Under the pieces are notes generated by a model, which was not told the DNA's origin, ran no database searches, and worked only from the letters and a program-made list of their open reading frames with translations. A program made the position numbers and the translations under genes. Source: Thermus caldifontis (GTDB taxonomy: Bacteria > Deinococcota > Deinococci > Deinococcales > Thermaceae). Taken from it: a DNA stretch of 44,852 nucleotides. Location: the NCBI RefSeq assembly GCF_003336745.1, contig NZ_QGMX01000019.1, positions 1 through 44,852 on the forward strand. Reading direction: 5' to 3'. Below are positions 24,837-41,102 of the stretch, piece after piece; positions within the stretch are counted from its first letter, which is position 1, and each line of letters starts with the position of its first letter.

Positions 24837-24939
24837 TACCCTTTCCTCTTGTTTCCTTCGCTAAGCCCCAACGAGATGACGCCTACCGGAGGCCCTTTCC
24901 GGGGCCCCCACCCTGGCGCAAGCCAGGGTGGGGTGGTAT
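24837..24939 (+). repeat. Dispersed ~100 bp repeat, copy C
   Basis: Almost identical to copy A at 13486, apart from A's 7-bp duplication. It starts ATACCC and ends GGTAT and keeps the perfect 12-bp hairpin with the GCAA loop. It occupies most of the 242 bp between the 3' end of rpoC and the start of the aldolase gene, both on the minus strand, so rpoBC readthrough RNA would contain its complement. The remaining bases, 24748-24836 and 24940-24989, show only short G/C-rich inverted repeats. Confidence 0.9.
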
Positions 24940-24989
24940 TACCAGGGTCCTGGGCGGAAGCCAGGGAACCCGTCCCCCATGGGGTGGCC

Positions 24990-29561
<4,572 letters not shown>

Positions 29562-29601
29562 TCTTCCTCCGCTGAGAGCAATCCCGCTTCTTCCGTGCGG
29601 T

Positions 29602-32961
<3,360 letters not shown>

Positions 32962-33115
32962 GCGTCACCTCTGGGAAAGCGGGCCGCCCGAGGTAAGCTA
33001 ACAGGGTTCTTCCGCAAGGGGGCCTCCCCTTGCGGCGGCTGGCTCTTACCGTGCTCCCTTGGCCCGACCAAAGAGCACAAACCTTAGCTTATAGGGCAGT
33101 GCCTTAAGCCGTCAA
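32962..33115 (-). promoter_or_regulatory. rpoB promoter and structured leader
   Basis: On the minus strand TTGACG (33115-33110) is followed after 18 bp by TAAGCT (33091-33086), or after 16 bp by TATAAG. The leader RNA carries a perfect 10-bp hairpin, CCGCAAGGGG-AGGC-CCCCTTGCGG (33035-33012), about 50 nt before the start codon, without a U-tract. No obvious ORF is present in the leader. The hairpin may slow transcription, bind a regulator, or protect or process the mRNA; which is not known. Confidence 0.7.
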
Positions 33116-33142
33116 GCCTACCCGACCCTGGCCTTTTTGCTC

Positions 33143-33781
33143 CTACCGTTCCACCTCCACCTTGATTTTATAGTTCCCCCGCCGGGTTTCGCCAAGCACT
33201 TCCAAAAGCCTAAGGCTTCCTAAGCCCTCGGCCAGCAGGGTATCCCCGGGGGCCATCTCGTCCTTGGGCGAGGCCACCTTGCCCTTTAGCCGCACCTTCC
33301 CCGCCCTCACCCCTTGAGCGAAATAGCTACGGGAAACCCCAAAGCCCTTGGCCCCCACGGCGTCCACCCTTAAAGAAGGCACCACCAGGGTGCGCACCCG
33401 CTCGTTCGCCGCCCGCAAGGCCCCTTCCGGAGGTGGAAGGAGGGTGTAACCCGCCTCCTCCAAGGCCTGCTTCCCCTTGGCGGACACCGCCACCAGGTGG
33501 CCTTCGCCAAAGGCCTCCTGGTCCCCCATGGCCTCCCCCAAGTCCGGGGGTTCCTTCTCCAGGAAGACCACCGCCACCGGATCGTGCACGGAAGGGACCT
33601 CCGGGGGATACAGCACCGCCACCTTCCTCTTTGCCAGGGGGAATCCCCCGAAAAAGGCCACCTTAAGCCCTTCCATCCGGGCCCTTTCCTCCAGAAGGGC
33701 CTGTTCCTCCGGGTCCAGGAAGCCGGTTTCCACCACCCGTCCGCCCCGGGCCCGCTTCAGGTAGGCCATGAGGTCCGCCAC
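33143..33781 (-). CDS. S4-domain RNA-binding protein (YlmH-like)
   Basis: About 212 aa. The C-terminal S4 domain is clear (LRVDAVGAKGFGVSRSYFAQGVRAGKVRLKGKV), preceded by the YlmH-type N-terminal region FLDPEEQALLEERARMEGLKVAFFGGFPLAKRKVAVLYP. YlmH proteins bind ribosomal RNA or stalled ribosome complexes and are often near cell-division genes. I suggest the GTG at 33781, since a TATCAT box lies 8 nt upstream (leaderless arrangement), but ATG 33769 is equally possible and would drop four residues. The gene sits in the same strand as fabZ and mreB, 191 bp downstream of fabZ. Confidence 0.82.
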   Translation of the reverse strand: MADLMAYLKRARGGRVVETGFLDPEEQALLEERARMEGLKVAFFGGFPLAKRKVAVLYPPEVPSVHDPVAVVFLEKEPPDLGEAMGDQEAFGEGHLVAVSAKGKQALEEAGYTLLPPPEGALRAANERVRTLVVPSLRVDAVGAKGFGVSRSYFAQGVRAGKVRLKGKVASPKDEMAPGDTLLAEGLGSLRLLEVLGETRRGNYKIKVEVER

Positions 33782-33972
33782 CAGGAAAGATGATACCCCA
33801 AGGGAAGGGGCAAGGCTTAGGGAAGCCCTCCGCCTTGGAAAAGGCCGGGCTGATCTCCCCAAGCCTCTCCTAGCGAATGCCGGCCAGGATGGGCTTTGGC
33901 CACGGGGCGGCACATGACCCCCAAGCCCTTCCCCTCCCCATCCTGGGGCGGATCCTCGAGGTCTGGCACCCC
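33782..33972. other. Intergenic gap, no gene seen
   Basis: 191 bp between fabZ and the S4-domain gene. Apart from the TATCAT box next to the latter, I see only G/C-rich sequence without a convincing reading frame, repeat or terminator. Confidence 0.5.
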
Positions 33973-34404
33973 CTACTCCGCGCCCTCCCGGACCACAAAG
34001 CTTAGGCGGGCGCTGGCCCTTTCCTCCCCTTCCACCAAGGCCCTAACCGCCACCTTGCCCAGGCCCCGGCGGAAGAGGAGAAGCTCCCCCTCCAGGATCA
34101 AGGTATCCCCCGGCACCACGGGCTTTTTGAAGCGGGCCTCCTCCACCCCCACCAGAAAGACCAGGCCCCCGGGTTTGAAGCCCGGCTGCCGGGCGATGGC
34201 GCCCACCGCCGCCTGGGCCATGGCCTCGAGGATCAGCACCCCGGGCATGATGGGGTAGCCGGGGAAATGCCCCTGAAAGTGGGGCTCGTTGAAGGTGACG
34301 TTCTTCAGGGCCCGGAAGGTCCTCTCATCGGCATGAAGAACCCGGTCAATGAGGAGAAAAGGGTACCGGTGGGGCAGCAGGCGGAGAATCTCGGCGATCT
34401 CCAC
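33973..34404 (-). CDS. fabZ: 3-hydroxyacyl-ACP dehydratase FabZ
   Basis: Fatty-acid elongation enzyme of 143 aa that removes water from 3-hydroxyacyl-ACP. The hotdog fold has the catalytic His in HFQGHFPGYPIMPGVLILEAMAQ (H46) and Glu60 on the following helix; the N-terminal ILRLLPHRYPFLLIDRV is the usual FabZ start. The start codon is GTG 34404. Its ribosome-binding site GAGGTGA contains the stop codon of mreB, so the two genes are translationally coupled. It probably ends the long ygfZ-to-fabZ transcription block. Confidence 0.96.
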   Translation of the reverse strand: MEIAEILRLLPHRYPFLLIDRVLHADERTFRALKNVTFNEPHFQGHFPGYPIMPGVLILEAMAQAAVGAIARQPGFKPGGLVFLVGVEEARFKKPVVPGDTLILEGELLLFRRGLGKVAVRALVEGEERASARLSFVVREGAE

Positions 34405-34407
34405 CGC

Positions 34408-35439
34408 TCACCTCTTAAGCACGTCGTCCGAGGAGAGGATGGTGTCCTCCAGCACGTGGAGCATCTCCAAGGCCTTGCCCGTGCCTAGGGCCACCGCCTC
34501 AATGGGGTTTTCCGCCACCACCACCGGCACCCCCGTGGCCTCCTGCAGGGCCACGTCCAAGTTTTTGAGAAGCGCCCCGCCCCCGGTGAGGAGAATCCCC
34601 CTCTCGTAAATATCCGAGGCCAGCTCGGGGGGTGTGGTTTCCAAGACCGCCTTAACCCCCTGGAAGATCTTGTCCAAGGGTTCCTTCAAGGCCTCGGCCA
34701 CGTCCTCGGCGGGAATCTCCGCCGTCCGGGGAAGGCCGGTGATGAGGTCCCGGCCCCGCACCTCGGCCACCTCCTTCTCCTCGCCGGGAAGGATCTTGGC
34801 CCGCCCCAGCTGGATCTTGAGCTCCTCGGCCGTGCGCTCCCCGATGAGGAGGTTGTACTTTTGCCGCACGTAGCGGATGATGGCCTGATCCATCTCGTTG
34901 CCGGCGATCCTCAGGCTCTCGGAGCGCACAATGCCCCCCAGGGAGATGACGGCGATGTCCGTGGAACCTCCCCCAATGTCCACCACCATATTGCCCGTGG
35001 GCTCGGCCACGTTGATCCCCGCTCCGATGGCCGCCGCCAAAGGCTCTTCTATGAGGTAGACCTTGTGGGCCATGGAGGAAACTGCCTGCACCACCGCCCG
35101 CCTCTCCACGTCGGTGACCCCCGAGGGCACCCCCACCATGACCCGGGGCCGGAAAAAGCGGCTCATGGGGGAAAGAACCTTCTGGAGGAACAAAAGAAGC
35201 ATCCGCTCCGTGAGGGCATAGTCGGCGATGACCCCGTCCTTAAGGGGCCTCACCGCCACGATGTTCCCGGGGGTGCGCCCCAGCATGCGGTAGGCCTCGG
35301 CCCCCACCGCCTTCACCTCCCGCTTCCCCTGCACCACCGCAATCACGGAGGGCTCGCGCAAGACGATCCCCTTCCCCCGCACGTAGATGAGAACGCTGGC
35401 CGTTCCCAGGTCGATCCCGATGTCCTCGCCCTTCAACAT
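34408..35439 (-). CDS. mreB: Rod-shape-determining actin homologue MreB
   Basis: Cytoplasmic filament protein of 343 aa that directs cell-wall growth. It has the actin-type nucleotide motifs: phosphate 1 (IGIDLGTASVLIYV), connect 1 (AVGAEAYRMLGRTPGNI), phosphate 2 (MVVDIGGGSTDIAVISLGG) and adenosine (GILLTGGGALL). ATG 35439 is 9 nt after a TAGAAT box (35454-35449), so mreB may have its own promoter in addition to readthrough from the rny group. mreC and mreD are not adjacent; instead fabZ follows with a 3-nt gap. Confidence 0.97.
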   Translation of the reverse strand: MLKGEDIGIDLGTASVLIYVRGKGIVLREPSVIAVVQGKREVKAVGAEAYRMLGRTPGNIVAVRPLKDGVIADYALTERMLLLFLQKVLSPMSRFFRPRVMVGVPSGVTDVERRAVVQAVSSMAHKVYLIEEPLAAAIGAGINVAEPTGNMVVDIGGGSTDIAVISLGGIVRSESLRIAGNEMDQAIIRYVRQKYNLLIGERTAEELKIQLGRAKILPGEEKEVAEVRGRDLITGLPRTAEIPAEDVAEALKEPLDKIFQGVKAVLETTPPELASDIYERGILLTGGGALLKNLDVALQEATGVPVVVAENPIEAVALGTGKALEMLHVLEDTILSSDDVLKR

Positions 35440-35455
35440 AATCGCCCCATTCTAC

Positions 35456-35611
35456 TCAAGGAAGGGACCGGTAGCGGACCCTCTGGTCCTCCACCACCGC
35501 CACGCCCCCTCCTTCCAAGTACCTCTCCACGTTAAGCAAAGCCTCCAACCCCTTGGCCCTCAGGTAGGGGACCCACTTAGGACTCAAACACACGTCCACC
35601 ACCACCTTCAA
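35456..35611 (-). pseudogene. Remnant of a DUF5615-type PIN-like toxin
   Basis: A 51-codon frame starting at TTG 35611, overlapping the stop of the DUF433 gene. It begins like a DUF5615 toxin (KVVVDVCLSPKWVPYLRAKGLEAL) but these proteins are normally about 110 aa. Here the sequence jumps straight to what looks like their C-terminal end (YLEGGGVAVVEDQRVRYRSLP), consistent with an in-frame internal deletion of some 60 codons that removes later acidic active-site residues. The toxin is probably inactive. Its stop runs into the TAGAAT box of mreB. The frame is seen directly; the family match and deletion are inferred. Confidence 0.55.
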
Positions 35612-35826
35612 AGGACCACCTCACGCCCTTCGGCAAGGTAGGCGGCGAAGTCCAAGGCCGCCTCTAGATCCTCCCGCTCCAAATAAGGGTAATCCTCGAG
35701 TATCTCCTCAGGAGTCTGGTGCTTGAGGAGTTGGAGGAGGGCGGCTACGGGAAAGCGCATACCCCGAATGCAAGGCCGCCCTCCCATAACCTCCGGGTCC
35801 ACGGTGATCCGCCTACGCCAGTCCAT
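35608..35826 (-). CDS. DUF433 antitoxin-like protein
   Basis: A 72-residue protein with the DUF433 signature ITVDPEVMGGRPCIRGMRFPVAALLQLL followed by the helix TPEEILEDYPYLEREDLEAALDFAAY. Such proteins are winged or helix-turn-helix antitoxins, usually paired with DUF5615 PIN-like toxins, and here the partner remnant follows directly. ATG 35826 is 1 nt after the rny stop, so it is expressed from the rny transcript. With the toxin damaged, the antitoxin may persist as an orphan, perhaps retaining regulatory or neutralising function. Confidence 0.85.
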   Translation of the reverse strand: MDWRRRITVDPEVMGGRPCIRGMRFPVAALLQLLKHQTPEEILEDYPYLEREDLEAALDFAAYLAEGREVVL

Positions 35827-35827
35827 G

Positions 35828-37558
35828 CTACTTAGCGTACTCCACCGCCCGGGTCTCCCGCACCACCGTCACCTGCACCTGGCCCGGGTAGTTCATCTCC
35901 CGCTCAATGCGGCCTGCGATCTCCCGCGCCAGGAGGGTGGCCTTGGCGTCGGTGATCTTGTCGGGTTTGACGATGACCCTAACCTCCCTTCCCGCCTGGA
36001 CCGCAAAGGCGGTTTCCACCCCAGGGAAGGAAAGGGCGATGCGCTCCAGGGCCTCGAGGCGCTGCAAGTACTCCTCCAGGCTCTCCCGCCTGGCCCCGGG
36101 CCGGGCGGCGGAGAGGGCGTCGGCGGCCGCCACCAAAACCGCATACACGGTTTCCGCATTCTCCGGGTCGTGGTGGTGGGCGATGCTGTCTATGACCTCT
36201 AAAGGCTCCCCGAAGCGGCGGGCCAGGGCAATCCCGATCTCCACGTGGCTTCCCTCCACCTCCCGGTCCACGCTCTTGCCGATGTCGTGAAGGAGCCCTG
36301 CCCGCCGGGCCAAGGCGGCATCCAGACCCAGTTCCGCAGCCATGATGCCCGAGAGGTGGGCCACCTGCACGGAGTGCTTGAGGACGTTTTGCCCGTAGCT
36401 GGAGCGGAAGTGAAGCCGCCCGAGAAGCTGGATGAGGCCGGGCTTGAGCCCCACCACCCCCGCCTCCAAAGCCGCCTCCTCACCCCGCTCGTAGATGAAG
36501 GTCTTCATCTCCTGCTTGGCCTTTTCCACCACCTCCTCAATGCGGCTTGGGTGGATGCGCCCATCCTTAAGGAGCTCTTCCAGAGCCATGCGGGCGATCT
36601 CCCGGCGGATGGGGTTGAAGGAGGAGAGCAAGACGGCCTCCGGGGTGTCGTCAATGATGAGGTCTACCCCGGTCAAGGCCTCAAAGGTGCGGATGTTCCG
36701 CCCCTCCCGCCCGATGATCCGCCCCTTCATGGCATCGGAGGGGATGGGCACCACGGAGACCGCCAGCTGGGCTGCGGTTTCCGAGGCCTGACGCTGCATG
36801 GCCTGGGCCAGGATCTTCTGGGCCTCCCTGCGGGCCTCGAGGCGCACCCTCTCCAAAGCCGCCCGCACCCTTTGGGCCTTTTCCTCCTCCAGCTCCCGGT
36901 CCAGCTTCTCCAGGATGAGGCGCCGGGCCTCCTCCGGGGAAAGGCCCGCCACCTGGTAAAGCCGCCTTTCTATCTCCCCTTCCCGCTCCTGAAGCTGGGC
37001 TTCCCGGGCCCTTAAGGCCTCCTCCCTTTGGGAGAGGGATTCCTCCAGGGCATCCAGCTTCAGGGCCCGGGCGTCCAAGGCCTCACCCCGCTTGGAAAGC
37101 CTTTCCGCTTCCCGCCTAAGTTCCTCCCGCTCCCCCTTGAGGCGCTCCCTTTCCGCCTTCAGCTCCTCCTGCAGGGCTTTAAGCCTTTCCCGCTCGGCCT
37201 TAAGCTCCTCCCGCTCGGCCCTTAGGCGCTCCTCCGCCTCCTGCAAACGTTTCTTGGCCTCCGCCTCCAAGGCCTCCGTGCGGCGTTTGAGCTCCGATTC
37301 CAGCTCCTGGCGCAGGGCCTTGGCCCGCTCCTCCGCCTCCTGGCGCAGGGTTTTAGCCTCGGCCCGGGCCGCCTCCAGGATCTCCTTGGCCTCCTTTCGG
37401 GCCGCCTCGAGGGCCTCCTTGGCCTCCTCTCGGGCCGCCTCCAGAAGCCTTCTGGCCTCCACCCCCGTGCGGTCCTCCCCCTTGCGCCTAAGGAGCAAGG
37501 CCCCCAAGAGGACCAAGACCAGGAGAAAAAGCCCCAGGTCCAAAAGGGTCAGGGTCAT
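35828..37558 (-). CDS. rny: Ribonuclease Y
   Basis: Membrane-anchored endoribonuclease of 576 aa that starts mRNA decay. A single N-terminal membrane helix (residues about 4-24) is followed by a long, strongly charged coiled coil (about 35-255) rich in Glu, Arg, Ala and Lys. The KH domain has [10 protein letters not shown] (279-288), and the HD phosphodiesterase domain has H395, H424-D425 in [11 protein letters not shown], and [10 protein letters not shown] near 461. All metal ligands appear intact. It starts at the base after the recA stop and is cotranscribed with recA. Confidence 0.96.
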   Translation of the reverse strand: MTLTLLDLGLFLLVLVLLGALLLRRKGEDRTGVEARRLLEAAREEAKEALEAARKEAKEILEAARAEAKTLRQEAEERAKALRQELESELKRRTEALEAEAKKRLQEAEERLRAEREELKAERERLKALQEELKAERERLKGEREELRREAERLSKRGEALDARALKLDALEESLSQREEALRAREAQLQEREGEIERRLYQVAGLSPEEARRLILEKLDRELEEEKAQRVRAALERVRLEARREAQKILAQAMQRQASETAAQLAVSVVPIPSDAMKGRIIGREGRNIRTFEALTGVDLIIDDTPEAVLLSSFNPIRREIARMALEELLKDGRIHPSRIEEVVEKAKQEMKTFIYERGEEAALEAGVVGLKPGLIQLLGRLHFRSSYGQNVLKHSVQVAHLSGIMAAELGLDAALARRAGLLHDIGKSVDREVEGSHVEIGIALARRFGEPLEVIDSIAHHHDPENAETVYAVLVAAADALSAARPGARRESLEEYLQRLEALERIALSFPGVETAFAVQAGREVRVIVKPDKITDAKATLLAREIAGRIEREMNYPGQVQVTVVRETRAVEYAK

Positions 37559-38581
37559 CTACTCCTCCCCTTCCTCGCTTCCCGCCAGCACCACCTCGTG
37601 GGCCCTCTCCAGCACCTTGGCCCGGATCTCCTCCAAAAGCTCGGGCCGCTCCCGAAGGTAGTCCGCGGCCTTCTCCTTACCCTGGCCCAGGCGGGCCTCC
37701 CCGTAGGAGAACCAGCTTCCCGCCTTCTCAATGACGCCTGCGGCCACGGCCACGTTCACCAGGTCCATCACCGGGTCCAAGCCCTTGCCGAAGTAGATCT
37801 CCAGCTCCGCCTCACGGAAGGGCGGGGCCAGCTTATTCTTCACCACCTTCACCTTGACCCGTATGCCCACCGCCTCGTTGCCCACCTTGATGGGCTGGCC
37901 GCTTTTGCGCACGTCCAGGCGCACACTGGAGTAGAACTTAAGGGCCCTGCCGCCAGGGGTGGTCTCGGGGTTGCCGTACATCACCCCCACCTTCTCCCGC
38001 ACCTGGTTGATGAAGATGGCGGCGGTGTTGCTCTTGGAAAGCACCGCGGTGAGCTTGCGCAGGGCCTGGCTCATAAGCCTGGCCTGCAGGCCCACGTGCT
38101 GATCCCCCATCTCCCCCTCGATCTCCGCCTTGGGCACCAAGGCGGCCACCGAGTCCACCACGATCACGTCCACCGCCCCCGAGCGGGCCAGAAGCTCCAC
38201 GATCTCCAGGGCCTGCTCCCCGGTGTCGGGCTGTGAGACCAGGAGGTCTTCCACCTTTACCCCCAGCTTCTGGGCGTAAAGGGGGTCTAAGGCGTGCTCC
38301 GCATCCACAAACGCAGCTACACCCCCTTGCTTCTGGGCTTGGGCGATGATGGTGAGGGCCAAGGTGGTCTTCCCCCCGGACTCGGGGCCGTAGATCTCAA
38401 TGACCCTTCCCCGGGGAATGCCCCCGATCCCCAAGGCCAGGTCCAGGCCCAAGGAGCCCGTGGGGATCACGTCCACCTGCAACTTGGGCATCTCCCCCAG
38501 GCGCATGACCGCGCCCTTGCCGAACTCCTTCTCAATGGTCTTGAGAGCGTTCTCCAGCGCTTTCCTCTTGTTCTCGTCCAT
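37559..38581 (-). CDS. recA: Recombinase RecA
   Basis: DNA strand-exchange protein of 340 aa that forms ATP-dependent filaments on single-stranded DNA. Walker A is GPESGGKTT (the Gly is typical of Thermus), Walker [11 protein letters not shown], and loop L2 [21 protein letters not shown] chose ATG 38581 ([21 protein letters not shown]), preceded by GAGGTGA; an in-frame GTG at 38587 is less likely. The start lies 50 bp inside the end of thpR. The cinA-thpR-recA order matches what I remember from Thermus; no LexA-like operator is apparent here. Confidence 0.98.
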   Translation of the reverse strand: MDENKRKALENALKTIEKEFGKGAVMRLGEMPKLQVDVIPTGSLGLDLALGIGGIPRGRVIEIYGPESGGKTTLALTIIAQAQKQGGVAAFVDAEHALDPLYAQKLGVKVEDLLVSQPDTGEQALEIVELLARSGAVDVIVVDSVAALVPKAEIEGEMGDQHVGLQARLMSQALRKLTAVLSKSNTAAIFINQVREKVGVMYGNPETTPGGRALKFYSSVRLDVRKSGQPIKVGNEAVGIRVKVKVVKNKLAPPFREAELEIYFGKGLDPVMDLVNVAVAAGVIEKAGSWFSYGEARLGQGKEKAADYLRERPELLEEIRAKVLERAHEVVLAGSEEGEE

Positions 38582-39125
38582 GCTCACCTCGCAAAGGGAA
38601 CTTTTCCAAAATGGTATAGACGGGCCCCTTGGGCTTAAGCTCCGAGCGCACCAGGGCGAACTCCGTCACTGGCCACTCCAGGCCGAAGACCACCGGGGGC
38701 ACCCGGGGAGCCGGGGCCTTGCGCCGGGCCAGGGTGATGTGGGGCTTAAAGGGCTTGTCCCCACCGGCCAGGAGAGCCTCCTCCCCCAGGGTTTCCCGAA
38801 CCCCCTCCCGAAGCCCTTCCGCCAACAGGGCGAACCCTTCTCCTTCCGCCTTGGCAAACCAGACCCTTGGGGTGCCCTCGTTGGGAAAGTAGCCCGTGCC
38901 CCGGATGCGGGCGGTAAAAGGGGGATGAAGCCGCCCAAGGCGGTGGCCCAAGGCCAGGAGATCCGCCAGGTCCCCTTCCGGCCTTTCCCCCAGGAAAAGA
39001 AGGGTAACGTGGAGGTGGTGGGGCGCCACCTCCCTCCACCCCTTGTAGCGGGCCACCCTTCCCTGAGCCTCCACCAAGGCCCGCTTCACCTCTTCAGGAA
39101 GAAAGATCGCGTAGAAGAGCCTCAT
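38532..39125 (-). CDS. thpR: RNA 2',3'-cyclic phosphodiesterase ThpR (LigT)
   Basis: 197-residue member of the 2H phosphoesterase family. The two catalytic HxTx motifs are HVTLLFLGE (about residue 39) and [10 protein letters not shown] (about 128), enough for cyclic-phosphate hydrolysis. Family members open 2',3'-cyclic phosphates at RNA ends. The last 17 codons or so ([16 protein letters not shown] region) overlap the beginning of recA by 50 bp and form a charged tail with no family equivalent, suggesting the tail was gained by the overlap. It starts by ATGA overlap with cinA. Confidence 0.92.
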   Translation of the reverse strand: MRLFYAIFLPEEVKRALVEAQGRVARYKGWREVAPHHLHVTLLFLGERPEGDLADLLALGHRLGRLHPPFTARIRGTGYFPNEGTPRVWFAKAEGEGFALLAEGLREGVRETLGEEALLAGGDKPFKPHITLARRKAPAPRVPPVVFGLEWPVTEFALVRSELKPKGPVYTILEKFPLRGEHGREQEESAGERSQDH

Positions 39126-40306
39126 GTTAGGAGTAAGGCCAAGGCGGCATACACGCTTCGGAGCCGCACGGTCTCCCGGTCCCCGGGGAAGCGGTAGCGG
39201 CGCACCTCCGTCCCCTTAGGCCCCGCCAGGGCCACGAAAACCGTGCCCACGGGTTGATCCTCCAAGGGGTCCGGCCCCGCCACCCCCGTGGTGGAAAGGG
39301 CATAGGTGGAACCGAAAAGCACCCGACTGGCCTCCGCCATGGCCTTGGCCGTATCGGCGGAAACCGTCTTGGAGAGGAGTTCCTCCGGCACACCGAAGCG
39401 GGCCTTGGCCCCTATGGAATAGGATACCACGCCCCCCAGGTAGAAGCGGCTCGCCCCGGGAAGGCGAGTGATCTCCGCCCCCAAAAGCCCCCCGGTGAGG
39501 CTTTCCATGGTGGCAAGGGTGGCCCCTTCCAGCTCCAGGCGGCGCTTCACCGCCTCGGCCAAGGTCAAGTCCCCCTCCCCCCAGACCTCCTTAAGAAGCC
39601 TTTTCTTTATCCTGTCCGTCAGGTCCGCCACCAGGTCCTCCCGGCCCCTCACCACCACCTCCACCCCCTGGAGCTTGGGGTAGGTGCCCACCTCCACCTC
39701 CCCGTTCCGTTTAAAAAGCTCCCCAAGCCGCTCCACGATCTCCGACTCCCCGATGCCCCAGGTCTTTAAAACCCGCTTGGCGTAGGGGCGGCGGGGGAGA
39801 TTCAGCTTGGGCAAGACCTCCGCCCACATGGGCCGCCACTCGGGCGGGGGCCCAGGGAGGAGGATCAGGTCCTTCCCCCCTTTGCGCACCCACCAGCCGG
39901 GGGCGGTGCCCCGGGGGTTTTTAAGCCAGGTGGCGGAGGGGATCTTCAAGGCCTGCTTGCGGTTCGCCTCGGGCATGCTCCGCCCCCGGGTCCGGAAGAG
40001 GGCCTCTATTTCCGAAAGCATCCCCTCGTCCAGCTCCAAGGGCTCCCCCAAGGCCTCAGCCACCGCCTCCCGGGTCACGTCGTCGGGGGTGGGGCCTAAT
40101 CCCCCGGAAAGCACCAAGAGCCTGGCCCGTTCCCAGGCCTGGGCCACCTCCCGGGCCAGGGGCAGGGGTTCGTCCACCACCCTGAGGGTCCTTTCCACCT
40201 TGAGGGCGTAGGCCTCGAGGCTCCTGGCGATCTCCGCCGTGTTGGTGTCCAGGGTCTCCCCGTAGATGAGCTCCGTGCCTACTCCGATGATCTCCGCCCG
40301 CTCCAT
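39122..40306 (-). CDS. cinA: CinA-family protein (competence/damage-inducible; NMN deamidase type)
   Basis: A 394-residue two-domain protein. The N-terminal MoaB/MogA-like domain ([67 protein letters not shown]) is fused to the C-terminal CinA/PncC domain ([54 protein letters not shown]), which deamidates NMN and acts on ADP-ribose. This gene is commonly with recA in competent bacteria. ATG 40306 has AGAGGAGG upstream; an in-frame extension to 40582 inside ygfZ is rejected. It overlaps ygfZ by 28 bp and thpR by 4 bp. Confidence 0.95.
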   Translation of the reverse strand: MERAEIIGVGTELIYGETLDTNTAEIARSLEAYALKVERTLRVVDEPLPLAREVAQAWERARLLVLSGGLGPTPDDVTREAVAEALGEPLELDEGMLSEIEALFRTRGRSMPEANRKQALKIPSATWLKNPRGTAPGWWVRKGGKDLILLPGPPPEWRPMWAEVLPKLNLPRRPYAKRVLKTWGIGESEIVERLGELFKRNGEVEVGTYPKLQGVEVVVRGREDLVADLTDRIKKRLLKEVWGEGDLTLAEAVKRRLELEGATLATMESLTGGLLGAEITRLPGASRFYLGGVVSYSIGAKARFGVPEELLSKTVSADTAKAMAEASRVLFGSTYALSTTGVAGPDPLEDQPVGTVFVALAGPKGTEVRRYRFPGDRETVRLRSVYAALALLLT

Positions 40307-41064
40307 ATAGCCTCCTCTAAGGGCCAGGCCTCCACCCGAAAGCGCCCCCCATCCCCTGCCACCACCGCGCCCAAGGGCACCTCCCGGCGCACCACCCCAA
40401 AGCCCAAAGCCCCGTAGGGGGTGGCCATAACCCGCTTGGCCTCCCCCACCTCCCGCCCCTCCCAAAAGAGGGGCAAGGGGCTTTCCCCCTCCCGGTAAGG
40501 AGGGAAGGATACGAGGCCCGCGGGGCGGTGGTGCACCTCCTTCCCCTCGAGGCGGGCCATGATCTCCTGGCCCACGTAACACCCCTTGCCGTAGTCCACC
40601 AGGTGAAGAAGCCCCACGCTTTGGGGCAGCTCCCCCCGGATGTCGGAAAGAAGGTAAAACCCCTTGAGAAGGGAGAAAAGGGGATAAAGGTCCTGCGGGT
40701 AAGCCTCCCCCATCTCCTCGGCCACCTCCTCCCGGCCATGGGCATAAAGCCGGCGGTAGAGGGGGAGGTCCAAAAGCTCCACCTGATCAAAGACGATGTA
40801 GCGCCTAAGCCGGGCCCTTAAGCCCTCCAGGGTACCCCAGGGGGCTAGGAGAAAGCCTTCCGGATGCGGAAATACCGTGGCCGCCTCCTCAATCTGGCCC
40901 CGATGGTTGAGGAAGAGGGCCCCCAGGGGCCCGGATAGCCGCCTCAGGTCCCGGGTGCACTGGCCCTGGAGAAAGGAAAGGGCATCGGGCCCCCGCACCA
41001 GCAAAACCCCGGGAAAGGCGAAATACCCCTCGCCCGCCAAAGCCCTTTCCAAAGCCTCCTCCAT
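40279..41064 (-). CDS. ygfZ: Folate-binding YgfZ/GcvT-like protein
   Basis: About 261 aa. The YgfZ signature [25 protein letters not shown] (K-G-C-Y-x-G-Q-E) is intact, and the N-terminus has [20 protein letters not shown]. YgfZ is a tetrahydrofolate-dependent factor that helps maintain iron-sulfur enzymes. The ATG could be 41064 or 41073; I prefer 41064 ([15 protein letters not shown]). Directly upstream is the divergent MFS gene. It heads the long minus-strand block and overlaps cinA. Confidence 0.9.
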   Translation of the reverse strand: MEEALERALAGEGYFAFPGVLLVRGPDALSFLQGQCTRDLRRLSGPLGALFLNHRGQIEEAATVFPHPEGFLLAPWGTLEGLRARLRRYIVFDQVELLDLPLYRRLYAHGREEVAEEMGEAYPQDLYPLFSLLKGFYLLSDIRGELPQSVGLLHLVDYGKGCYVGQEIMARLEGKEVHHRPAGLVSFPPYREGESPLPLFWEGREVGEAKRVMATPYGALGFGVVRREVPLGAVVAGDGGRFRVEAWPLEEAIWSGRRSSE

Positions 41065-41076
41065 GCTTCCCATTAT

Positions 41077-41090
41077 TGACCAAAGGGTCA
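41077..41090. promoter_or_regulatory. Inverted repeat between ygfZ and MFS genes
   Basis: TGACC-AAAG-GGTCA is a perfect 5-bp inverted repeat with a 4-bp spacer, exactly in the middle of the 38-bp divergent gap. It has the size of a dimeric repressor site. TTGACC at its left end could also be a -35 box. No specific regulator is known to me for it. Confidence 0.4.
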
Positions 41091-41102
41091 GATAGGGGGA
41101 GA

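Noticed and set aside
40307..40582. Longer N-terminus for CinA
   Set aside because: Gly-rich, antisense-like sequence inside ygfZ; the conserved start [13 protein letters not shown] has a good ribosome-binding site.
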